Below, one piece after another: positions 1-5,228 of a stretch of DNA of 7,377 nucleotides; positions within the stretch are counted from its first letter, which is position 1, and the number at the start of each line of letters is the position of its first letter. The stretch is taken from contig JAUWJJ010000051.1 of the NCBI GenBank assembly GCA_030607765.1, positions 1 to 7,377 on the forward strand. Reading direction: 5' to 3'. The notes beneath the pieces are model-generated. The model had not been told where the DNA came from. It saw nothing but the letters and a program-made list of their open reading frames with translations, and made no database searches. A program made the position numbers and the translations under genes. The stretch is from Candidatus Aerophobota bacterium (lineage in GTDB: Bacteria > Aerophobota > Aerophobia > Aerophobales > B3-G15).

Positions 1-218
1 TTCTTATTAGTTGAATAATGCATCCAATATCCTTTTTTTTCTGCATTTATTAAACCCGCCTCTCTTAAAATTTTTAAGTGTTGAGATACAGCGGGTTGGG
101 ATATACCTAAGCAATTCACCAGAGCATTGACGCACAAAGTTTTTCTGGAAAGAAAGATAAATATTTTCAGTCTATTGGTATCCGATAATGCCTTAAAAAC
201 TTTGGCCAATTCTTGCAT
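1..218 (-). CDS. ArsR-family winged-helix transcriptional regulator, partial (C-terminus beyond window)
   Basis: DNA-binding repressor of the ArsR/SmtB type, probably a homodimer acting on its own promoter. The 72 visible residues begin MQELAKVFKALSDTNRLKIF, the classic opening helix ('KALSD..RLKIL') of the family. The helix-turn-helix follows: GISQPAVSQHLKILREAGLI at about residues 38-57 is the recognition region, and the wing begins at KKGYWMHYST. The ATG at 218 is chosen because the frame upstream is open only to a stop at 264-266 and contains no ATG, GTG or TTG; no clear Shine-Dalgarno precedes it, unlike the other genes here. The family's usual arsenic/metal CxC on the helix before the turn is incomplete: Cys29 is present but the partner position is Asn31, with another Cys at 36. 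The inducer is therefore not predictable and need not be a metal. It is transcribed away from the sugar operon; whatever it co-regulates lies to the left of the window. Confidence 0.9.
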   Translation of the reverse strand, partial: MQELAKVFKALSDTNRLKIFIFLSRKTLCVNALVNCLGISQPAVSQHLKILREAGLINAEKKGYWMHYSTNK

Positions 219-254
219 GGTTTTAGCGATTAGATCTTGTGAACCAAATGGTTG

Positions 255-278
255 ATAAGTATATTAAAATTTACTTAT
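255..278. promoter_or_regulatory. Inverted-repeat operator, probable autoregulatory site of the ArsR-family protein
   Basis: The arms ATAAGTATATT (255-265) and AATTTACTTAT (268-278) are reverse complements at 10 of 11 positions and are separated by 2 bp. ArsR/SmtB operators are typically 12-2-12 imperfect palindromes, so geometry and AT-richness fit. The site overlaps the predicted transcription start just downstream of the -10 (284-279), where a bound dimer would block RNA polymerase. The link to this particular regulator is inferred from position and geometry. Confidence 0.55.
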
Positions 279-307
279 ATAGTATATCCATAGAAATTTC
301 TTGTCAA
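279..307 (-). promoter_or_regulatory. Predicted sigma70-type promoter of the ArsR-family gene
   Basis: Read on the minus strand, a perfect TTGACA (307-302) is followed after 17 bp by TACTAT (284-279). An alternative -10, TATACT, lies 2 bp closer. Initiation would fall near 272, giving an approximately 54-nt leader before the ATG at 218. The -35 match is exact and the spacing optimal; the -10 is only a partial match. Confidence 0.6.
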
Positions 308-1012
308 CCCCTCGTTGCAAAAATCTCTATAATTCTACATTACAGAGATCAGCACTTTAAAATTAGTATCTTAGCCTTACTAAAAATACTCTATTTCAAC
401 ACCATACTTTCCAACTTTGCCCATTTTCTTTGTCTTAGCCCCTATGAGCCTACGTTTAAATATTACAATTCTCTCTGGTAAAAGGTTTCGTAGAAAATTG
501 CATTTTAAAGGGTGGATTAAGCCTGGAAGGATTTTAGTAATGGTTTCTCCCCTAACCCTCCAAAGAAAATGAAAAGTAGACTACTATATGGCTCTAAAAT
601 GGATAAATTTTACCTACAATCATATATTTTTCAACAAAATTTTGGTGTCCAAATAGTGTCTGTGAAATGTATAAAATAGACAAGAATCTAAAAATGGATG
701 TGGGGATATAAAATGTGGAAATTCTGCTCCTGGAATTTATTGACAGTTACCTTGATCTGGATATAATAAAATGGAAAAGACTTGAGTTTGAGGTCTATAA
801 CAGATTTCCTGAGAAAAAAAGAGCATACCAATGGTAAAGTCGAGATTATATTTCTCAAAAGCTACCACTTGACAAAAAAATTTGCTAACAGTTGATAGTG
901 AAGTTAAATCTCTGGCAAGAAAGAGCTAAAAATATGGTCAGGAGGAGGTAAAAGATAAGAAAATAAATAGACCATTAGCTTGAGGATAAAAGAAAGTTTT
1001 TAGGAGGGAAGT
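308..1012. other. Long region without a convincing gene; holds the main operon's promoter and leader
   Basis: No protein family is recognisable on either strand and open frames are short. The longest plus-strand frame near the left end (239-481) would start at a GTG inside the divergent regulator's promoter and has no family resemblance. A 40-codon frame from GTG 715 to the stop at 835-837 has a protein-like composition but contains the consensus promoter within it and lacks a good ribosome binding site, so it may be a relic or chance. A GGAGGAGG at 941-948 has no usable start codon after it. The region may include decayed coding sequence; no tRNA, rRNA, CRISPR or insertion-sequence signature was seen. 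Confidence 0.5.
740..767 (+). promoter_or_regulatory. Full-consensus sigma70-type promoter for the transporter/dehydrogenase operon
   Basis: TTGACA (740-745) and TATAAT (762-767) both match consensus exactly with a 16-bp spacer. Initiation would fall near 774, leaving about 310 nt of leader before the binding-protein ATG at 1087. It is the best plus-strand promoter seen upstream of the operon. A short imperfect stem (779-783 with 791-795) lies right at the start of the predicted transcript. No clear cre-like or LacI-type palindrome was found beside it, so an additional regulator cannot be named. Confidence 0.65.
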
Positions 1013-1081
1013 ATGGAAAGATTAGTTTTTCTTCTTAAGAGCTTCCACAGAAAAATAAATAATCTCAAGATAAGGAGGTAG
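1013..1081 (+). CDS. Possible 22-codon leader peptide coupled to the binding-protein gene
   Basis: The frame encodes a basic 22-residue peptide (begins MERLVFLLKSF, ends NLKIRR) of no recognised family. A strong AGGAGG (1002-1007) lies 5 nt before its ATG, as good as those of the known genes here. The stop TAG (1079-1081) directly follows the AGGAGG core (1073-1078) that serves the next ATG at 1087, with only 5 nt between stop and start. A ribosome finishing this peptide would terminate on the binding-protein ribosome binding site, an arrangement expected for translational coupling. The peptide itself may have no function. It could be chance, since purine-rich runs are common in this leader; the strong ribosome binding site and the precise junction are the reasons for listing it. 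Confidence 0.4.
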   Translation: MERLVFLLKSFHRKINNLKIRR

Positions 1082-1086
1082 TTACA

Positions 1087-2076
1087 ATGTTTGGTAAGTC
1101 AGTAGTAAAATTTTTGCTTATATTATTAGCCTTATCCATACTCTTGCTTGGTATCGGTAGTGTTGCCTTTGCTGCTGCTCAATCCCCGGAGGAAAAGTAC
1201 TTACTGTACTATATCCCTCACGCTGGAGCTGGAGATCCATTCTGGGCTTGTGAGAAAAAGGGTTGGGAAGCAGCTTGCAGAATGCTTCCAGTGAAAGGAA
1301 TATTTGCTGCCCCGCCTAAATATAGTCTTAAAAAACAAGTAGAATTTGTATGGACAGCTTTAGCAGCAGGTGCAGATGGAATAGTAGTTACAATTGGGAA
1401 CCCAGAGATGTTTAGAGAGCCTCTCGAATATGCTAAATCTAAAGATGTCCCAGTACTTGTGGCTAATACCAAACCGTATGGTCCTCCTGAAGAGAAACTT
1501 CCTTTTATAGGTTATGTGGGTCAGGATGAAACTCTAACCGGAGAAGCTTTGGCTAAGAGAGTATTAGAGGAATTTACGCCTACTCGGGCAGTGATTGGAA
1601 TTCATCAAGCTGGGCTTCTATGTCTGGAATTAAGAGCCAAGGGTATTATGGAGGTTCTTGGCAGGCATAATATACCCGTGGAGAAGCTAAATATCACCCC
1701 GGAACCTTCAAGGGCAATTGGAATACTGGATAGTTATCTAATGAGACACCAGGATACAGATGTGATTTTTACACTTGGACCCTTAGGGACAGCACCATCA
1801 GTGAGATTGATCCGTGAGAAGAATTTAAAAGGCAAAGTCCGCCTGGCAACTATGGATGTCGACGATTTAGCCCTGGAAGCTATTGAAAAGGGGGAAATGA
1901 TAGCTACCATTGCTCAGCAGCCTTTTATGCAGGGATTTCTTAGTGCGATTAGTATTTATCTTCGCCTTGCCTATGGCTACATGCCCCCAGAAAATCTGCC
2001 AACAGGGCCTACAGTTATTGATAAGTCCAGTTTGCCTCTGGTAAGAAAGCAACTTGATACCACCGGAGGAGCTTAA
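1087..2076 (+). CDS. Sugar ABC transporter periplasmic substrate-binding protein (RbsB-like, Peripla_BP_4 type)
   Basis: A 329-residue binding protein for a CUT2-type importer, delivering a sugar or related polyol to the permease encoded next. A typical Sec signal peptide is visible: basic start (FGKSVVKF), hydrophobic core to about residue 27, likely signal peptidase I cleavage around AFA-AAQS (28-32), and no lipobox cysteine. Family landmarks are the first strand with an aromatic/acidic ligand-contact segment (HAGAGDPFW, 45-53), AGADGIVVTIGNP (95-106), VPVLVANT (121-128), YVGQDE (143-148), the hinge region with ELRAKG (181-186), FTLGPLGTAPS (228-238), and the QQPFMQGFL (277-285) near the C-terminus that often contacts ligand in this class. 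Cys55 and Cys64 lie close together in the mature protein and could pair. Length is normal. The start follows AAGGAGGT (1072-1079) with 7-nt spacing. It is the first gene of the transport operon. The ligand cannot be assigned from sequence alone. Confidence 0.92.
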   Translation: MFGKSVVKFLLILLALSILLLGIGSVAFAAAQSPEEKYLLYYIPHAGAGDPFWACEKKGWEAACRMLPVKGIFAAPPKYSLKKQVEFVWTALAAGADGIVVTIGNPEMFREPLEYAKSKDVPVLVANTKPYGPPEEKLPFIGYVGQDETLTGEALAKRVLEEFTPTRAVIGIHQAGLLCLELRAKGIMEVLGRHNIPVEKLNITPEPSRAIGILDSYLMRHQDTDVIFTLGPLGTAPSVRLIREKNLKGKVRLATMDVDDLALEAIEKGEMIATIAQQPFMQGFLSAISIYLRLAYGYMPPENLPTGPTVIDKSSLPLVRKQLDTTGGA

Positions 2077-2086
2077 AGATAAACGT

Positions 2087-2126
2087 GGATGAGGAAGGGT
2101 CATTTAACTTTGATTCTTCCTCATTC
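2087..2126 (+). terminator. Intercistronic stem-loop after the binding-protein gene (partial terminator or mRNA stabiliser)
   Basis: An 11-bp stem (2087-2097 with 2116-2126, one G-U pair; core ATGAGGAAG / CTTCCTCAT) encloses an 18-nt loop, 10 nt after the binding-protein stop. The following TGTATTTT is only a weak U-tract, so full termination is doubtful. Such structures between binding-protein and permease genes commonly allow partial read-through or protect the upstream message, giving an excess of binding protein. No convincing new promoter was found in the 108-bp gap. Confidence 0.55.
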
Positions 2127-2184
2127 TGTATTTTAGCAAGATAGGGGCATTTTAAATTTGATTAATCTTATAAGGGAGTGGTAA

Positions 2185-3150
2185 ATGATACGTGCGGTCA
2201 CTCGAGGTATAAAAAGATTTCCCGAGATAGCGGCAGGTATAAGTTTTCTTGCAATTTGTATAGTTTTTGCTTCTCTAAACGCCAGATTTTTGAGCCTATC
2301 TGTCTGGGGAGAGATATTAGCAACAGCAGCTGAATTAGGTATAATAGCAGTACCTGTAGCTCTTTTAATGATCAGTGGCAATTTTGATCTATCGGTGGGC
2401 TCGGTTTATGCACTGAGTGGCATGATTTTTATATGGGCTCTTAACTTCGGGTTACATCCAATAGTTTCCTTAGCAATGGCAGTTGGTGCTGGTGCTGCTG
2501 TAGGCTTTTTTAACGGCACGGTGGTTTTGAAGATGCATATACATTCTTTTATAGTCACACTGGGAATGATGATGTTTCTAAGGGGGGTATTGTTAATATG
2601 GACTGAGGGATTCCCTGCTTCAGTTAAAGGAGGTAAGGCAGCCCATCCAGTTTTATTTAGCCTATTGGCAGGTAGGATAGGAGGGATTCCCATTAGAACA
2701 AGCGCCATATGGTTTATGATAGTAACAGCGGTCCTTACCTTTGTGCTGTTTAATACCAGACATGGAAGTTGGACATTTGCCACAGGGGGAGAGAAGGAAT
2801 CTGCTCGAAATGAAGGTGTATTAGTAAATCGAGTCCAGCTTATTAATTTTATTATAGTAGGGTCTCTATCCGGAGTTTCTGGACTTTTATTAGTTGGAAG
2901 GATGTTTTCAGCATTTCCCACCCTGGGAGCTGGATTGGAATTAGAGGCCATAGCTTCAGCAGTGATAGGGGGATGTTTATTGACAGGTGGCGCAGGAAGT
3001 GTATTTGGAGCTTTTATTGGTGTCCTGTTAATGTCAACTATGAGAATTGGCCTTGTACTGGCAGGTGCACCTGCCTATTGGTATCAGGCCTTCATAGGTC
3101 TTTTGATAATTATAGCAGTCATATTGAGGGAAAAAATAGCGCAATCTTAA
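2185..3150 (+). CDS. Sugar ABC transporter permease (RbsC-like, BPD_transp_2)
   Basis: Integral inner-membrane permease of the CUT2 (ribose/simple sugar) class, 321 residues, the usual length. About nine to ten hydrophobic segments are visible (roughly 14-32, 44-63, 72-89, 92-115, 120-140, 172-190, 217-238, 252-270, 273-293, 298-314). Diagnostic family motifs are GNFDLSVGSV (65-74), the cytoplasmic coupling region GGEKESARNEGVLVNRVQL (201-219) that matches the 'GGN..AA..SGI.V.R.K' loop contacting the ATPase, and the C-terminal AVIGGCLLTGGAGSVFGAFIG (259-279). The ATG follows AAGGGAG (2172-2178) with 6-nt spacing. Only one permease gene is present, so the translocation pore is presumably a homodimer. 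It sits between the binding protein and the ATPase, the order expected for a complete importer. The substrate is not readable from the sequence. Confidence 0.92.
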   Translation: MIRAVTRGIKRFPEIAAGISFLAICIVFASLNARFLSLSVWGEILATAAELGIIAVPVALLMISGNFDLSVGSVYALSGMIFIWALNFGLHPIVSLAMAVGAGAAVGFFNGTVVLKMHIHSFIVTLGMMMFLRGVLLIWTEGFPASVKGGKAAHPVLFSLLAGRIGGIPIRTSAIWFMIVTAVLTFVLFNTRHGSWTFATGGEKESARNEGVLVNRVQLINFIIVGSLSGVSGLLLVGRMFSAFPTLGAGLELEAIASAVIGGCLLTGGAGSVFGAFIGVLLMSTMRIGLVLAGAPAYWYQAFIGLLIIIAVILREKIAQS

Positions 3151-3167
3151 CTTATTTACTTAATAAG

Positions 3168-3173
3168 AAGGAG
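3168..3173 (+). promoter_or_regulatory. Ribosome binding site that fixes the ATPase start
   Basis: AAGGAG (3168-3173) lies 6 nt before the ATG at 3180. The nearby ATG at 3174 abuts the motif with zero spacing and is unlikely. The open frame extends back to 2973, but that part overlaps the permease gene in another frame and is not family-like. Confidence 0.75.
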
Positions 3174-3179
3174 ATGGAA

Positions 3180-3944
3180 ATGGCAGAACCAGCGATAAGA
3201 ATGGTAAATATATATAAAAAATTTGGCGAAGTTCAAGCTTTAAATGGTGTAAGTATTGAAGTTTATCCTGGGAATGTCCTTGGATTAGTAGGAGATAATG
3301 GTGCCGGTAAAAGTACCCTGGCTAAAATTTTAGCAGGGGTTTATTCACCTGATAAGGGTGAGATCTACCTTTATGGGGAAAAGGTAAAATTTTCCTCTCC
3401 CAATGAAGCTCGAGCAAAAGGAGTTGGCATTGTGTATCAGGACACTGGATTGATACCTTTAATGGACATTACAAGAAATTTTTTTCTCGGCAAAGAATTG
3501 GTTAAAAAAGTAGGCCCTTTAGTAATGCTTGATAAAAAGAAGATGAAACAAGAGGTCAAAAGAGCTATGGGAGGGGTAGGTATAGCATCTATAAGAAACA
3601 TAAATGAGAGAATAGCTGTTTTATCAGGGGGAGAAAGACAGGCGATAAAGATAGGGAGAATTCTTTTTTTTAAGACAAAGGTGGTAGTATTGGATGAACC
3701 TATGAGAGCGTTGTCAGTTAAAGAAGTAGGAAAAGTTTTAACTGTGGTAGAAAGACTCAAGGAGGCTGGAATTCCCGTTGTTTACATTACCCACAACATA
3801 TTTCATATTTACAGGGTTGCTAACAGGTTTGTAATTTTAGACAAAGGAATCAAAGTGGGGGAGGTTTCCAAAGAAGAGATAGATGAGGAAGACCTCATAA
3901 ATATAATAAAAACCGGAAGTATGGAAGCAATTAAGAAAGCTTAA
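3180..3944 (+). CDS. Sugar ABC transporter ATP-binding protein, single-domain (FrcA-like)
   Basis: Cytoplasmic ATPase that powers the importer, 254 residues with one nucleotide-binding domain. All catalytic motifs are visible: Walker A GDNGAGKST (38-46), Q-loop Gln87 in YQD, signature LSGGERQ (148-154), Walker B VVVLDEP (168-174, with Asp172 and catalytic Glu173), and the switch His205 in ITHN. The D-loop region reads MRALSVKE where CUT2 ATPases usually have T(A/S)AL(S/G)VKE, a mild oddity. Classical ribose-type transporters use a fused two-domain ATPase of about 500 residues; this is the half-size form that must dimerise, as in fructose-type FrcA systems. It starts 29 bp after the permease stop and is followed 17 bp later by a dehydrogenase gene, so all are in one operon. 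ATPase function is very likely; the substrate follows the transporter. Confidence 0.93.
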   Translation: MAEPAIRMVNIYKKFGEVQALNGVSIEVYPGNVLGLVGDNGAGKSTLAKILAGVYSPDKGEIYLYGEKVKFSSPNEARAKGVGIVYQDTGLIPLMDITRNFFLGKELVKKVGPLVMLDKKKMKQEVKRAMGGVGIASIRNINERIAVLSGGERQAIKIGRILFFKTKVVVLDEPMRALSVKEVGKVLTVVERLKEAGIPVVYITHNIFHIYRVANRFVILDKGIKVGEVSKEEIDEEDLINIIKTGSMEAIKKA

Positions 3945-3961
3945 ACCTTTGGAGGTAGTTT

Positions 3962-5113
3962 ATGAGAAAGGTAAGGGCGGCGGTGATAACTAAACCGGGT
4001 GAAATTAAAATACAAGAATTTCCCTACCCATCCGTAAAAGAATCTGATATGTTAGTTAAAATGGAAATGTCAGGTATCTGCGGGACAGATAAACATACTT
4101 ATAAAGGGGAACTCAGGCAATATGCGGGAACCGCAGCCGAAGAAGATATTCCTTTACCTATAATCCCTGGACACGAGGATGTGGGACTTGTTGCAGAGAT
4201 AGGAAAGCAGGCTAAGAAAAATTTGGAATTTTATGGCCGGGAACTTAAAGAAGGAGATAGAGTAGTTATTTGTCCGGATATAATATGTGGCAGGTGCTGG
4301 TATTGTCGACATATTGCTGCTTACCCCTGGTGTGAAAATATTAAAACCTATGGTGTCACTATAAGCTGCAAAACTCCTCCACATCTGTTTGGAGGGTGGG
4401 CAGAATATATGTATGTTACTTCTGATACTTTCGTTTTTAAAGTTCCTCCAGAAATTCCTCCCCGAATAGCTGTGCTTACTGAGCCACTGGTGGTAACCTA
4501 CCATTTTGATAAAGCTAAAGAATTTTATTCTTTGGGAGGAGAGGGTTTTGGTACGGGAGATACCGTGCTGATTCAGGGAACCGGACCTTTGGGATTGTGC
4601 CACATAATTAAGGCTAGAATAATGGGCGCGGGACAGATAATAGCTATAGATAAATCTGAATATCGACTAAAATTGGCAAAAGATTTTGGCGCAGATGTTA
4701 CCATTAATGTAGAAAAAACTACAGAAAAAGAGAGGATTGAAAAAGTTAAAGCTCTTACAGATGCTCGAGGTGTTGATTTAGTTGTGGAATGTGTTGGGAT
4801 TCCCGAGGTTGTTAGAGAAGGTATAGAGATGCTCCGAAAGGGAGGGATGTATTTTGAGGTTGGTAATTACGTAGAAGCGGGAACAGTTTCCTTAAGTCCT
4901 CACAGGCATATGTTAGCTAAAAGTATTCGCCTCATAGGAATGACCAATCACCCCTATACAGGCTATGGCCCCACCTTAAAGTTAATAGAAAGATATCTTC
5001 ATACAATCCCTTTTGAAAGAATTGTTACTCATCAGTATAAAATAGAAGATGCCGAGGATGCAATCCTTAAGTCTATGCAAGCGGAAAGTATGAAAGTGGT
5101 AATTGTTCCTTAA
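3962..5113 (+). CDS. Zinc-dependent MDR-family dehydrogenase (threonine/sorbitol dehydrogenase-like), substrate unknown
   Basis: Cytoplasmic NAD-type medium-chain dehydrogenase, 383 residues, expected to oxidise a secondary hydroxyl of a sugar or polyol (inferred from context). Catalytic zinc ligands are readable: Cys40 in ICGTD, His71-Glu72 in PGHED, and Glu174 in LTEPL; His45 is at the proton-relay position. The structural-zinc lobe has Cys109, Cys112, Cys115 and Cys124, with one more residue than usual before the last cysteine. The Rossmann fold shows GTGPLG (206-211), and Asp230 at the end of the next strand favours NAD over NADP. It is longer than a typical 340-350-residue member because of extra segments at about 50-66 and 82-94. 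The ATG follows GGAGG (3951-3955) with 6-nt spacing, only 17 bp after the ATPase, so it is cotranscribed with the transporter. The family is certain; the substrate is not. Confidence 0.88.
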   Translation: MRKVRAAVITKPGEIKIQEFPYPSVKESDMLVKMEMSGICGTDKHTYKGELRQYAGTAAEEDIPLPIIPGHEDVGLVAEIGKQAKKNLEFYGRELKEGDRVVICPDIICGRCWYCRHIAAYPWCENIKTYGVTISCKTPPHLFGGWAEYMYVTSDTFVFKVPPEIPPRIAVLTEPLVVTYHFDKAKEFYSLGGEGFGTGDTVLIQGTGPLGLCHIIKARIMGAGQIIAIDKSEYRLKLAKDFGADVTINVEKTTEKERIEKVKALTDARGVDLVVECVGIPEVVREGIEMLRKGGMYFEVGNYVEAGTVSLSPHRHMLAKSIRLIGMTNHPYTGYGPTLKLIERYLHTIPFERIVTHQYKIEDAEDAILKSMQAESMKVVIVP

Positions 5114-5149
5114 AAATTATAAAACAACTCACCAAAATCTTTTCCAGCT

Positions 5150-5208
5150 TAGAGAATTTTTTTCTCTATCTTTGCTCACCCGTACTCTTAAGAAGAGATA
5201 GAGGAAAA
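5150..5208 (+). promoter_or_regulatory. Two mutually exclusive hairpins in the spacer before the second dehydrogenase
   Basis: TAGAGAA (5150-5156) can pair with TTCTCTA (5162-5168) around a 5-nt T loop. The same TTCTCTATCT stretch can instead join a longer stem: 5159-5173 with 5194-5208, 15 pairs including two G-U, around a 20-nt loop. Both cannot form at once. The long stem ends 6 nt before the ribosome binding site (5215-5221) of the next gene. Neither hairpin is followed by a U-run, so simple termination is unlikely; RNA stabilisation, processing or a switch are the options. The function is inferred. Confidence 0.4.
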
Positions 5209-5228
5209 TTGTTCAAGGAGGTAATCTT

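Noticed and set aside
239..481. 80-codon plus-strand open frame starting at a GTG
   Set aside because: It begins inside the divergent ArsR-family promoter/operator region, lacks a Shine-Dalgarno, and has low-complexity AT-rich composition with no family resemblance.
569..679. 36-codon open frame in the non-coding stretch
   Set aside because: No Shine-Dalgarno before the ATG, no recognisable family and no conserved context visible.
869..899. Second TTGACA (869-874) as a leader-internal promoter
   Set aside because: No good -10 at 16-18 bp; the best match, GATAGT, is 19 bp away and weak.
2406..2951. Long 181-codon minus-strand open frame inside the permease gene
   Set aside because: It is antisense to a clear CUT2 permease whose motifs are all intact; the reverse frame has no family features and no ribosome binding site.
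2973..3179. Upstream extension of the ATPase frame (69 extra codons)
   Set aside because: It overlaps the permease gene in another frame, is Cys/Trp-rich and unlike ATPase N-termini, while the ATG at 3180 has an ideal ribosome binding site and gives the family length.
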